Part shown: piece after piece, positions 1 through 7,950 of the stretch
Position numbering within the stretch: the stretch's first letter is position 1
Layout: each line of letters begins with the position of its first letter
Assembly (NCBI GenBank): GCA_002348365.1
Contig: DEBC01000122.1
Span: forward strand, 1 to 45,130
Source: Alphaproteobacteria bacterium UBA2966
GTDB lineage: Bacteria; Pseudomonadota; Alphaproteobacteria; UBA2966
Length of the DNA: 45,130 nucleotides
Direction of reading: 5' to 3'
Notes under the pieces: generated by a model
Database searches by the model: none
What the model saw: the letters and a program-made list of their open reading frames with translations, nothing else
Told to the model about the DNA's origin: nothing
Made by a program: the position numbers and the translations under genes

Positions 1-99
1 GGTTGGGCTTCGCGATACGAGGTCGATCACGCAATCGGTCTTACGCGTGTTTCGTGGCGGTCTCTGGCCCCACCACTCGCCGGGTTCAGTCGCCGCAGG

Positions 100-324
100 T
101 CACTGTTGTCGGGAAGTAGTGCCGCAAAGCCTCTGCCGCTGGACCTCCCACCGTCCGCTTCCATGGAGATCAATCAATTCGACGAGCCGCCGGGCCGAAG
201 ATATCCGCCGCTGGACCAGCGCCTCTTCGGCACCTTCTTCCGCTGCCCTGCGCGCAAGGTCGTCATAAAGAATGACCGCAGCCTCGAGGAAGAATTCACC
301 TGCTTTGCGCCGAATTTCTGTCAT
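100..324 (-). CDS. Small hypothetical protein, last gene of the Mla-type operon
   Basis: A 74-residue reading frame begins 12 bases after the stop codon of the upstream lipoprotein gene on the same strand, so it would be the last gene of that operon. The first two thirds is rich in Ala, Arg, Glu and Leu and looks helical (motifs such as LARRAAEEGAEEAL). There is no signal peptide, membrane segment or cysteine pair that suggests a function. No good Shine-Dalgarno sequence precedes the ATG. I do not recognise a family. It is called mainly from position and a plausible composition, and an overlapping frame on the other strand cannot be fully excluded. Bases 1-99 hold nothing I can assign. Confidence 0.4.
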   Translation of the reverse strand: MTEIRRKAGEFFLEAAVILYDDLARRAAEEGAEEALVQRRISSARRLVELIDLHGSGRWEVQRQRLCGTTSRQQ

Positions 325-336
325 CAGATGGTCTTG

Positions 337-963
337 CTATGACGCGGTAGTCAATGTCCACTCGACGATCCGACGCAGAACCTTGCCCAGCGCCGCATCG
401 AATGCACGGACAATGTCCCCCATGCTGCCACTATCCGCCTCTACCCTCGCCTCGAACGCCTTGGAGGCAATGATTTGACGACGTGGCTGCTTGATCAGCT
501 TGGCGTTGATCTTGACGTGCGCAGTCGGCGTGGACAGACCCTTCCGGTACTCTGCCTGAAACTCACGGAGGTCGCTCTTGAGGTTAAAATCTGACCGAAG
601 TCCGATCGCCTGACGGCCGATCGCAATAATTTTCCCTGAATTTTCGAAAGATTCGACGATCAGGGTCTGCACCATTTGTGGCGCGCGTTCAGCCCAGCGA
701 GCGTCGGCGTAGTATTGCAGCTGGATCGGATCACGAGTCAGCGCGATGCTGGGCGTGGCGAGACCGCTCGGCGCCACAGGCAGTTCAACGACCAATTGCC
801 ACTTCACAACAGGAATTTTTTCGCTGAACGTGCTTTTCGGTGACAACATGTAAAGCCGTGCCGGTGTTCCCATTCCGGGCAACCCGGCGCACCCAGCCTG
901 CGACAAAACGGCAACGGCGGTGACCGCCCACAACACAAGAGGAAGCAGATTTCGTTTCTTCAT
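337..963 (-). CDS. ABC-type transport auxiliary lipoprotein (PqiC-like)
   Basis: The 208-residue product has a lipoprotein signal peptide: KKR, a hydrophobic stretch, then SQAGC with the lipidated cysteine at residue 25. The mature part resembles the ABC_trans_aux family (PqiC type), with an early RLYMLSP segment and a central QLQYYADARWAERAPQMVQ motif typical of that family. These proteins accompany MCE-domain transporters and are thought to help link the periplasmic MCE protein to the outer membrane. The gene directly abuts the MCE gene upstream (964) and closes the set permease, ATPase, MCE protein, lipoprotein. Length is normal for the family. The role is inferred from family and context. 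Confidence 0.85.
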   Translation of the reverse strand: MKKRNLLPLVLWAVTAVAVLSQAGCAGLPGMGTPARLYMLSPKSTFSEKIPVVKWQLVVELPVAPSGLATPSIALTRDPIQLQYYADARWAERAPQMVQTLIVESFENSGKIIAIGRQAIGLRSDFNLKSDLREFQAEYRKGLSTPTAHVKINAKLIKQPRRQIIASKAFEARVEADSGSMGDIVRAFDAALGKVLRRIVEWTLTTAS

Positions 964-1983
964 TTATTGTGCCTCAAACCCCTGCGATGAATCCCCAAAT
1001 AGGAACTGTGCTGGATCGCTCTCCAGGCGATCCGCGACACGCGTAAGGTTGCCCACCATCAGCCGCATCTCCGTAACAAGACGAGTGAACTCGTACAAGC
1101 CCTCCCCAAGGAAATCCGTGACGGTCTCATGATTGTCTTCCATGACCCGATCCAGCTGCTCACCAACCGCCGCAAACGAATGGGTCGCTTTTCGGACGTC
1201 GCCGATCAGCAGGCGCACGTCGTTGTCCATGATCGCGTCGGCATTTGAAACCGCGCCACGGACAACTGACATCGTCGAATCCGCACCTTCCGCGACGCGT
1301 TCGACTTCGGCAAGCAGTCTCTCAAGGGCCACATTCACATTGACTGCCGCCAATCGCATCTCATCGCTTGTTTCCGCAATGTTGGTCAGGATGCCGTCGA
1401 TATCCCCGCTGCGTTCCGCCAGCGTCGAAGAAAGAATCTGCATGTTGCGCAAGGTGTCTGACATCGCCGCTCGATTATCGGCATTAAATACTTTGGCGGC
1501 TTCACCCACGAGAAAGATGAAGCGATTGATCAGCTCCGGGGCGCCCGCGAACAACTCCTCGAACTGAGATGGTTTTGAGGCGATCACGGGCAACCGCTGA
1601 TCTGAATGGACTTCCAGCGCCGGACTGGCGGCCGAACCGCCGGTCAGCTGCACGTACGACACGCCCGTAATGCCCTGGAGTTCGAGCTGCGCGACCGTAT
1701 CCTCTTTGATCGGTGTACTGCCACCCACCTCGATCGTCACGCGAACCCGATTGGGGCTTTGTGGGTCGATGGCAATTTCCTTTACCGAGCCAACGGGCAC
1801 ACCCTTGTATCGGACCTGCCCTGCGACGCTGAGGCCCGATACGGAACCGTCGAAGTAGATGTCGTATCGCGCAAATTCTCGATCAATTTCGATTTTCGCC
1901 ATCCAGATAACGAATCCAAAAAACGCCACGACCGTGGCCAGAACGAAACCGCCGATAAGAAGGTGATTGGCGCGCGTTTCCAT
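964..1983 (-). CDS. mlaD: MlaD-like MCE-domain protein
   Basis: The chosen ATG (residues METRANHLLIGGF) gives 339 residues and lies 26 bases after the ATPase gene. A longer frame from 2064 would run into that gene and has no family support. Residues 8-25 form one membrane anchor. The MCE domain follows at about 40-120, with the signature stretch YKGVPVGSVKEIAI and then LQGITGVSYVQLTGG. Residues about 180-320 form a long helical, heptad-rich region. In the family, MCE proteins form hexameric rings that carry lipids between the inner and outer membranes. Here it should pair with the MlaE and MlaF genes just upstream. The long helical tail is more like the extended MCE proteins than the short E. 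coli MlaD. Confidence 0.88.
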   Translation of the reverse strand: METRANHLLIGGFVLATVVAFFGFVIWMAKIEIDREFARYDIYFDGSVSGLSVAGQVRYKGVPVGSVKEIAIDPQSPNRVRVTIEVGGSTPIKEDTVAQLELQGITGVSYVQLTGGSAASPALEVHSDQRLPVIASKPSQFEELFAGAPELINRFIFLVGEAAKVFNADNRAAMSDTLRNMQILSSTLAERSGDIDGILTNIAETSDEMRLAAVNVNVALERLLAEVERVAEGADSTMSVVRGAVSNADAIMDNDVRLLIGDVRKATHSFAAVGEQLDRVMEDNHETVTDFLGEGLYEFTRLVTEMRLMVGNLTRVADRLESDPAQFLFGDSSQGFEAQ

Positions 1984-2009
1984 ATTATCTGCTCTACAAC
2001 CAACCGAAT

Positions 2010-2780
2010 TCAGGCGCCCACGACCGCGCGCGCACGGGGACCGTGGAAGTACTCGCGAATCCATGGATGTGAGTGCTGCAGCATCTCCTCCATGGTACCG
2101 ATCACCATAACACGCTTCTCCGCGAGTACCGCAATTCGGTCACAGATGGCATGCAGTGAATCCAGGTCGTGTGTCACCATGAAAACGGTAAGACCCAGAG
2201 CCTGCTGCAACTGCTTGATCAGTTCGTCGAATGCCGCCGCGCCTATCGGATCGAGCCCCGCCGTGGGTTCGTCGAGAAACAGGATTTCGGGATCGAGGGC
2301 CAGCGCGCGCGCCAAGCCGGCACGTTTCCGCATCCCGCCGGACAATTCCGAAGGAAACTTGGGTCCGGCCTCAGCGGGAAGCCCTGTCATGCTGATCTTA
2401 AGGGCCGCAATTTCATCTATGAGATCGGGCGGCAGGTTGGAATGCTCTCTTAACGGCACCTCAACGTTCTGAGCGACGCTTAGGCTGCTGAACAAGGCGC
2501 CATCCTGGAACAGAACGCCCCAACGCTCTTCGAGCATCTCACGTTCTGCTTCGGACAACGATGTCAGATCCTGGCCGAAGACTTCGATTCGGCCGGCAGC
2601 CGGACGGTTAAGACCGACAATTGTCCGCAACAGCACGGATTTGCCCGTTCCGGAACCGCCAACAACTCCAAGCACCTCACCGCGATTCACATCGAGATCG
2701 AGACCGTCATGTATGACCTGGCTCCCGAACTGATTGCGCAGTCCCCGCACGCGAATGATGGCATCTGAGGTGTCAGCCAT
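2010..2780 (-). CDS. mlaF: MlaF-like ABC transporter ATP-binding protein
   Basis: This 256-residue ATPase has a complete ABC cassette. Walker A is GGSGTGKS near residue 41, the signature is LSGGMRKRAGLARA near 146, and Walker B is ILFLDEPTAGLD near 165, followed by a switch His in VTHDLDS. The LSGGMRKR form of the signature is characteristic of Mla/MCE-linked ATPases. It should power inner-membrane extraction or insertion of phospholipids by the MlaE permease encoded 9 bases upstream. The start at MADTSDAI is consistent with the family and operon spacing. Confidence 0.92.
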   Translation of the reverse strand: MADTSDAIIRVRGLRNQFGSQVIHDGLDLDVNRGEVLGVVGGSGTGKSVLLRTIVGLNRPAAGRIEVFGQDLTSLSEAEREMLEERWGVLFQDGALFSSLSVAQNVEVPLREHSNLPPDLIDEIAALKISMTGLPAEAGPKFPSELSGGMRKRAGLARALALDPEILFLDEPTAGLDPIGAAAFDELIKQLQQALGLTVFMVTHDLDSLHAICDRIAVLAEKRVMVIGTMEEMLQHSHPWIREYFHGPRARAVVGA

Positions 2781-2789
2781 GACCTTGGA

Positions 2790-3950
2790 TCAGATACCAA
2801 TGAAAGCGAAGAAAATGGAAAAAATGGCGTCGACGACAATCACCAGAAAAATTGATTCGACGACAGCACGTGTCGTTTTCTGGCCCACACTTTCCGAGGA
2901 TCCCACCACCTGAAATCCCTCGAAGCATCCCAGCATTGCGATGATGAACGCAAACACGGGGGCTTTGATGATCCCGACCCAGAAGGTCCATGGGCCAAGC
3001 GACGCGTGGAGGCGCTCGAGGAACAGGCCAGGGGAAATATCGAGCGTGATCCAGGCCATGAGTGCGCCACCGAAAAGTCCGATAATGTCAGAGAAGAATG
3101 CCAGGAGTGGCAGCGTGAAGACGAGAGCGAGTACGCGCGGCACCACCAGCACTTCCATGGGATCGAGGCCCAACGTACGCATGGCATCCACTTCCTCGTT
3201 TACCTTCATCGAACCGATCTGTGCGGTGAAGGCGCTACCGGATCGCCCTGCTATGACGATTGCCGTGAGCAGGATTCCGATCTCACGCAGGATAGATATC
3301 GCGATCAGATCGACGACGAAGACTTCCGCACCGAATTTTTGCAATTGGCTCGCGCCCTGATAGGCAAGCACGACACCGATGAGGAACGAAATCAGTCCGA
3401 CGATCGGCAGAGCATTGAGCCCGACCTGTTGCATGTGATGCACCAGGGGCACCAGGCGCAGGCGCCGGGGCTGGGCCGCCGTCCGAGCAAGCGTGACGAA
3501 TATGCTACCCAAGAAACTGATCAACTGCGCTGTCTCGGCAGCAATGTCGACCACTGATTCGCCGATCTGGGCGATCATGTTGACAACGGCATTTCCTTGG
3601 GGCGGTGCAATTTCGCAGGGATTATCGTTGCGTACGACTTCGTCCAACATCTCGGCCACGTTGGGCGTCGCGTTCGCTATTTCCACGGTCAGTCCCTGCG
3701 CCCGCAGCCCCTTGATGGCACGGTAGAGGACCCAGGCACCCGCCGTATCCATAACCGCGATGTCACTGGCGTCGATCTGAACAGCCTCGCCGGTGCTGAT
3801 TTCAAGGCGACGCAACTTGGCGTCCAAATGGGCCGCATCGCCAATACCCCAGCGTCCACCCGCCCGCAACAGCCTCAAGCCTTTGCGGTGTTCCATCTTG
3901 AGCCAGGCAGCAGTAGCCGGACCTTGAATCGCATCTGTCTCGGTCGACAT
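2790..3950 (-). CDS. mlaE: MlaE-family permease with N-terminal STAS (MlaB-like) domain
   Basis: The 386-residue protein joins two parts. Residues about 15-115 form a STAS-like domain (contains IDASDIAVMDTAGAWVLYRA, matching the MlaB phospho-acceptor loop region). Residues about 130-386 form the MlaE permease, with several hydrophobic helices and the conserved segments AIVIAGRSGSAFTAQIGSMK and EVDAMRTLGLDP. In E. coli the STAS protein MlaB is a separate subunit that stabilises the MlaF ATPase; here it is fused to the permease, a known arrangement. It is the first gene of the leftward Mla operon. The promoter should lie in 3951-4085, which it shares back-to-back with the P460 remnant. Confidence 0.9.
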   Translation of the reverse strand: MSTETDAIQGPATAAWLKMEHRKGLRLLRAGGRWGIGDAAHLDAKLRRLEISTGEAVQIDASDIAVMDTAGAWVLYRAIKGLRAQGLTVEIANATPNVAEMLDEVVRNDNPCEIAPPQGNAVVNMIAQIGESVVDIAAETAQLISFLGSIFVTLARTAAQPRRLRLVPLVHHMQQVGLNALPIVGLISFLIGVVLAYQGASQLQKFGAEVFVVDLIAISILREIGILLTAIVIAGRSGSAFTAQIGSMKVNEEVDAMRTLGLDPMEVLVVPRVLALVFTLPLLAFFSDIIGLFGGALMAWITLDISPGLFLERLHASLGPWTFWVGIIKAPVFAFIIAMLGCFEGFQVVGSSESVGQKTTRAVVESIFLVIVVDAIFSIFFAFIGI

Positions 3951-4085
3951 TACCGTTCAATCCTGCGACGTCGGCAAAATCCGCACGATATTATCTATAT
4001 TCTGTGCGGTGTTCGCTCCCTTCACGGTCGCACGCCGGTCGTTCGCGATCAATATTGGGATGGGCGTACCCAACATGTCGGTGCG

Positions 4086-4367
4086 ATGCCTGTCGGCGCC
4101 ATGATGGCAAAAGACAGTTTCATGGTCACCGCGGGTGGTAAGACCGCACCGGGGCCCCTCTTCGTCATGGAGAAGATGTGGAAGGGCTTCAACGAGGAAT
4201 CCGGTAACTGGAAGTACACGATGGTCATGCCTGACGGTTCAGTATTCGGAACCACTGGCGGCAAGGGATCGGCCAATGTTCAGTTCTGTGCGGACTGTCA
4301 TTCGGCAGTGGATGATCAGGATCATCTCTACTTCCTGCCCAAGGAGTATCGGACGACCAGCAACTAA
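4086..4367 (+). pseudogene. Cytochrome P460-family remnant, 5' part missing
   Basis: The frame ending at 4367 encodes the C-terminal part of a cytochrome P460-type protein: MPVGAMMAKDSF, then PGPLFVMEKMWKGFN, WKYTMVMPDGSVFGTTGGKG, and the c-type haem motif CADCH close to the end (FCADCHSAVDDQDHLYFLPKEY). Family members have about 60-100 more residues including a signal peptide. In-frame sequence before 4086 shows no such residues and runs into the divergent mlaE promoter region. I therefore read it as a 5'-truncated gene. A strong hairpin terminator follows (4397-4435), as expected for a formerly expressed gene. Without its signal peptide it could not be exported for haem attachment. An intact short form with an unrecognised start is less likely. 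Confidence 0.65.
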
Positions 4368-4396
4368 CGTTGTTGTTCGTCCCGTCGGCCTGAATG

Positions 4397-4435
4397 ACGG
4401 CGGTGCCAGAATTTCCTGGTACCGCCGTTGTCTTT
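4397..4435 (+). terminator. Hairpin terminator after the P460 remnant
   Basis: A 13-bp stem (4397-4409 with 4416-4428, one G-U pair) encloses a six-base loop (AATTTC) and is followed by a short T-rich run. It ends transcription of the P460 remnant before the cytochrome c gene. Confidence 0.6.
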
Positions 4436-4554
4436 GGCCCATTCAGTACCAGCTTAGATGGTTACAAGCGTCAGAGACGTGTGATACACACGGCGCAGAG
4501 GCGGGTATCAATTCTTAGATCCCGCCAAGCGAAGTCAATCTGGGAGATTGGTGC

Positions 4555-4941
4555 ATGAAGGTTCGCAAATTTCTGGCTCTTGCAGCAGTTTTGTCATTGG
4601 CGGCCGTAGCCTCACCGGTGTTCGCCGAAGGTGACCCGGCAAAAGGGAAAAAAGTGTTTAAGAAATGCAAGGCTTGCCACACCCTGAAACAGGGCGGGAA
4701 GCACCGCGTTGGCCCTAACCTGTATGGCATCTTCGGACGTCAGGCAGGAACAGCGGAGGGCTTCAAGAAGTTCTCGAAAGGGCTCAAGACAGCTGGGTTT
4801 ACCTGGGATGATGCCCTGATGGATCAGTACCTGACCAGCCCGAAGAAGATGATCAAGGGAAGCCGGATGGCTTTTCCAGGCCTGAAGAAGGAAGCGGACA
4901 GAGCAAACGTCATCGCCTACATGAAAAAGGAAGGGATGTAG
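4555..4941 (+). CDS. Class I c-type cytochrome, exported
   Basis: The 128-residue protein has a Sec signal peptide (MKVRK, hydrophobic core, cleavage likely after VFA at residue 24). A single haem site CKACH lies at residues 38-42. The GPNLYGIFGRQAG segment after it is the hallmark of small cytochrome c2/c550-type electron carriers. Met105 in GSRMAFPG is the probable sixth haem ligand. It should act as a soluble periplasmic electron carrier. It is a monocistronic gene between two hairpin terminators. The start is supported by a GGGAGATTGG sequence just upstream. It lies next to a P460 cytochrome remnant, but I see no oxidase or dehydrogenase genes nearby that name its partner. Confidence 0.92.
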   Translation: MKVRKFLALAAVLSLAAVASPVFAEGDPAKGKKVFKKCKACHTLKQGGKHRVGPNLYGIFGRQAGTAEGFKKFSKGLKTAGFTWDDALMDQYLTSPKKMIKGSRMAFPGLKKEADRANVIAYMKKEGM

Positions 4942-4972
4942 CCGCAACCATTCGACAGATCCTGAAATGACA

Positions 4973-5005
4973 AACGCCGCTTGTGAAAGCGGCGTTTTCG
5001 TTTTT
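4973..5005 (+). terminator. Rho-independent terminator of the cytochrome c gene
   Basis: A perfect 10-bp stem, AACGCCGCTT (4973-4982) with AAGCGGCGTT (4987-4996) around a GTGA loop, is followed by TTCGTTTTT. It is a textbook intrinsic terminator 32 bases after the stop codon. Confidence 0.92.
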
Positions 5006-5026
5006 GTGCGCGTGTAAACCTTGCTG

Positions 5027-5341
5027 TTATTCCCGAACGACCATCACAGACACGGGCGCATGCCGAACCACACGAGCTGCATTCGGCCCCAGCAGATAGT
5101 CTTGTAATTCTGGGCGATGTGATGCCATCACGACTAAGTCTGCGCCAATGTCGCTCGCCTTGCTCAGTATCTCTTCATAGACAGTGCCGTTGGCAACGAT
5201 CTGCTGAACCGATGTCCCGTCAGGCACGTTGGCGTCCACGACTTTGGCCAGAGCCGCCTGGGCTTGTTCCAGAGCTTTTTCCTCAAAATCAGCCGGTTCG
5301 CGAGGACGGGAGTCTTTAATCATTGGAAAACGAGAGGGCAC
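5027..5341 (-). pseudogene. Universal stress protein (UspA) C-terminal fragment
   Basis: The frame encodes only the second half of a UspA domain: FEEKALEQAQAALAKVV, then GTVYEEILSKASDIGADLVVMASH, and the nucleotide-loop segment YLLGPNAARVVRHAPVSVMVVR. Full-length members of this subgroup have about 140-150 residues and start with a hydrophobic strand (ILVPVD type) missing here. The similarity stops just before FEEKA, and the residues before it do not fit the family. No matching N-terminal half is visible in other frames upstream up to 6000. I read it as a 5'-truncated remnant. It might still be translated as a short protein. Confidence 0.65.
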
Positions 5342-5925
5342 CAGGGAGCATAGGAGTGGGGCCTATGCTTAGGTGTCCCGCGAGACACCCCCTGGCGCCC
5401 AGGAGCCGGTCTAGCCCCTGGCACGATCCACGCGAGGACCGTACGGAGCGGTTCAGCAATCGGGACATCCTGAAGGCGGAATAAATCCCGGCCGCAAAAC
5501 CCCAATTCTCCCCGGGATCCAGTTCCTTAAGCGTCGCATGTCCCGAAGGACAGGTTACGCCAAGGCGTCGGCACCCCGTCCGAAGTCCAGCTGCACCAGC
5601 AATGCATCCATCCCCGGAGGAACAGACACCTCGATGAAGCAGCAATCCTCCGGAACGAATCGGGCTTCCATCGATCAGGAGATTCCCCGAAGGGCTCCTC
5701 CTGAAAGACGAGAGACCCGATTTGGGTCGGAGGTCACCGGACGTTTTCGCTTCCGAAGGAAACAATTAGCCCAGGATCCGAACCCAGGTCGATGTTTGAG
5801 CCGCTCCCTGACCCGCCTCTCCCCGAAGAGATCCACGGCCCACTGAACAGCCCCGCACCGACGGGAGAACTCGCCGTTCCAAATCGAATGGAAGCATCCT
5901 TGCGGTCACTTCCACTCGATTGAAG
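5341..5925 (-). other. Gene-poor, hairpin-rich tract; possible structured RNA on the minus strand
   Basis: No convincing protein gene occupies this stretch. It is packed with inverted repeats. A compact three-way junction (outer stem 5341-5346 with 5390-5395; arms 5347-5354/5362-5369 and 5372-5377/5384-5389) leaves almost no unpaired bases. Further stems lie at 5485-5491/5512-5518, 5539-5543/5548-5552, 5614-5621/5646-5653, 5714-5718/5724-5728 and 5882-5894/5909-5921. On the minus strand the six-base motif CUUCGG occurs five times in about 290 bases (plus positions 5543, 5580, 5687, 5753, 5823), and two of these cap good stems as C(UUCG)G tetraloops. That favours a minus-strand transcript. A 38-codon frame (5555-5671, minus) is the only protein-like alternative. 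I recognise no known RNA family (not tmRNA, RNase P, SRP or 6S by their core motifs). Confidence 0.35.
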
Positions 5926-6004
5926 CCCTGTCCGATCGGCATACTCCCAACCTGATGGTTGATCGCGTCACCGTCCCGACTAAAGGACTTCCACGTATTC
6001 ACGT

Positions 6005-6140
6005 GCAATTAAAGTATTGCGAAACAAAAGTAAGGTCTTCAAGAAAAAATGGACAGTAGATACAAAAAAGTTGTGCATAAATACATTCCCCTGCCCCAAT
6101 GCACACACATTTTATCCACAGATTTATTCACACTGTCCTT
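6005..6140. other. AT-rich DnaA-box cluster (possible replication-origin element)
   Basis: Three exact matches to the DnaA box TTATNCACA lie within 61 bp: TTATGCACA on the minus strand (6072-6080), TTATCCACA on the plus strand (6112-6120) and TTATTCACA on the plus strand (6124-6132). They sit beside an A-rich, low-GC stretch (about 6010-6075) that would melt easily. The surrounding 5926-6405 interval has no credible gene. It contains these boxes and, at its right end, the promoter of the mlaC operon. The neighbouring genes are not those usually seen at alphaproteobacterial oriC (hemE, maf, parAB), so an origin is only a hypothesis; DnaA-controlled transcription is the main alternative. Confidence 0.4.
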
Positions 6141-6405
6141 AAGTTGTTATTTCGAGATTGTTGGGCACAAAATATGCCTGGGTTCGGCAAACTCCACCCT
6201 GAAAATGGTGCGACCCCTCATCAATGGTTCCGCCAATAATCAGCACGAACACTGCTTTGGTTGCGCTCATCGCCGCTAAATGGGACAGTATCAGGAGTTC
6301 TAGGACGCGATCGAGCCCGGCTGAGGGATATTGAACTAGCTATTCGAAACCGAAACGGGATCCGGTTCGTGTCGCATTTTGGATTCGTGTATTTCAGCTT
6401 ACCAA

Positions 6406-7065
6406 ATGAGCATAATTCTCTTTAGGCCACTGCAACACCCGGTGTCGAATATCCGCCCGGCATTGCGCATAGCCGTGGTTGCCGCCGCGCTTTGCGGTCT
6501 GTTTGGCTCGGCTTCGGCTGCGACGTCACCACAGGGCGCGGCTCAATTCATTCAGTGGCTGGGCGATCAGGCAATCTCCACATTGGGTTCGACGAATTCG
6601 TCGCTCGAACAGCGGGAAGCATCGGTGCGCGAACTTATGCGCCATGGCTTCGACCTCCAGTTCATCGGCCGTTTCGTCTTAGGCAGGCATTGGCGCAAGG
6701 TGACACCCGATCAGCGGGCGCAATATCAGCAGCTCTTCGCCAGCTACATTTTGCAGACTTATTCTTCTCACCTTGGTGGTTACAGTGGCGAATCCCTTTC
6801 AATTAAGGGTGCGAAGCCGGCCGGATCGAAGGATGCAATCGTGCAAACCAGAATAGTCCGTCCGAGTGCCCCCCCTATCGACGCTGACTGGCGAGTGCGC
6901 GCCCAGGGGAACCAGTACATGATCATCGACGTGGCTGTGGAGGGCGTAAGCATGGCGGTCACCCAGCGGTCTGAATTCGCGTCCGTCATCAAGAATCATG
7001 GCTTTGACGGTCTCCTCGCCGCACTGCGCGCGCGAACCGACAAAATGCCGGCATCGGCCCACTGA
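6406..7065 (+). CDS. mlaC: MlaC-like phospholipid-binding ABC transport protein
   Basis: From the ATG at 6406 the product has 219 residues. An in-frame TTG nine codons earlier is less likely. It begins with a leader and hydrophobic signal segment (LRIAVVAAALCGLFGSASA) and is then a typical MlaC/Ttg2D protein: FDLQFIGRFVLGRHWRKVTPDQRAQYQQLF, then DWRVRAQGNQYMIIDV and VEGVSMAVTQRSEFASVI. MlaC is the periplasmic shuttle that moves phospholipid between outer-membrane MlaA and the inner-membrane MlaFEDB complex. It is the first gene of the rightward operon mlaC-sel1-mlaA, while its membrane partners are encoded 2.4 kb to the left in the opposite direction. Its stop overlaps the next start codon (TGATG). 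Confidence 0.88.
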   Translation: MSIILFRPLQHPVSNIRPALRIAVVAAALCGLFGSASAATSPQGAAQFIQWLGDQAISTLGSTNSSLEQREASVRELMRHGFDLQFIGRFVLGRHWRKVTPDQRAQYQQLFASYILQTYSSHLGGYSGESLSIKGAKPAGSKDAIVQTRIVRPSAPPIDADWRVRAQGNQYMIIDVAVEGVSMAVTQRSEFASVIKNHGFDGLLAALRARTDKMPASAH

Positions 7066-7940
7066 TGTTGGACCAACAGCGAGAAGCAGGGATGGTCGGC
7101 TCGAATCACAGTTCAGGCATGAAAGCACGACGCGCCAAAGCGGCGGTCTTGGCTTTCGTTCTGGTGTGCGGCGCATTGACCACCGCCAGTTCTACCGCAA
7201 ATGCAGATTTTGATACCGGGTGGCACGCCTATCAGAAAACTGATTTCGCTGGCGCATTCAATGCCTGGCAACCTCTGGCACGTCAGGGAGATGCCCGGGC
7301 TCAATTCAACCTGGGAATACTATACGACCAGGGCAAGGGCGTTGCTCGGGATCCTGCACAAGCCATCCACTGGTGGCGATTGGCGGCCGAACAGGGAATG
7401 ACCGCCGCGGAACACAATCTGGCCAGTCATTTCCTGGCCGGAGAAGGAGGAGACCCCGATTTTGAAGAAGCGCTCACATGGCTGAAGCGGGCTGCCGGAC
7501 ACGGCCTTGCGCGCTCTCAGTACACGCTGGGGAAAATATTTGGCTACGGTCTGGGAACGACCCGGGACATGAAATCGGCCGTGAATTGGATGCGCAAGGC
7601 GGCCGAGCAGGGTCATAAAGGCGCCCAGTACAATCTGGGCAAAATTTTCCGCGACGGTGACGGAATTTCGCCCAACATGGTGGCTGCCGTCTACTGGTTT
7701 CGGAGGGCCGCCAACCAGGGTCACGCCAGAGCCCAGAGCCGGCTCAGTACAAGATATGAACGTGGCGAAGGTGTGCAGGCAGATAATATTCAAGCGCTGT
7801 TCTGGGCTTTGCTCGCCGCAGATCAGGGTGAGCAGCTGGCGGTCGAAAACGTAGCGACCTTGCGGCGAAGTATGGAGCCAGCAGACGTAGAGTTGGCGGA
7901 ACGTCGCGCGGCCACCTGGAAGGCAAAGCCTGAAGGGTAG
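7065..7940 (+). CDS. Sel1-repeat (TPR-like) periplasmic protein
   Basis: The ATG at 7065 overlaps the mlaC stop codon. In-frame ATGs at 7092 and 7119 are alternatives, and the last gives the cleanest signal peptide (KARRAKAAVLAFVLVCGA, cleavage near TANA). The rest is about five Sel1-like repeats of some 36 residues, for example GDARAQFNLGILYDQGKGV, GLARSQYTLGKIFGYGLG and GHKGAQYNLGKIFRDGDG. Sel1 repeats form alpha-helical solenoids that mediate protein-protein contacts. Lying between mlaC and mlaA, it may be an accessory scaffold for lipid transport, but that is inference from position only. Confidence 0.85.
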   Translation: MLDQQREAGMVGSNHSSGMKARRAKAAVLAFVLVCGALTTASSTANADFDTGWHAYQKTDFAGAFNAWQPLARQGDARAQFNLGILYDQGKGVARDPAQAIHWWRLAAEQGMTAAEHNLASHFLAGEGGDPDFEEALTWLKRAAGHGLARSQYTLGKIFGYGLGTTRDMKSAVNWMRKAAEQGHKGAQYNLGKIFRDGDGISPNMVAAVYWFRRAANQGHARAQSRLSTRYERGEGVQADNIQALFWALLAADQGEQLAVENVATLRRSMEPADVELAERRAATWKAKPEG

Positions 7941-7950
7941 AGTCGGCAAC

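Noticed and set aside
3597..4085. Extension of the P460 frame upstream to 3597
   Set aside because: This part is antisense to mlaE and its promoter and shows no P460 or signal-peptide sequence.
5316..5846. Reading frames of 100-150 codons on both strands in the non-coding tract
   Set aside because: Composition is Ser/Arg/Gly-rich and unlike proteins, frames conflict with each other, and hairpins dominate the region.
5341..5925. tmRNA, RNase P RNA, SRP RNA or cobalamin riboswitch
   Set aside because: None of their conserved core sequences is visible on either strand.
6049..6279. 76-codon plus-strand frame over the DnaA-box region
   Set aside because: No ribosome site, odd composition and no family resemblance; it lies on the AT-rich box cluster.
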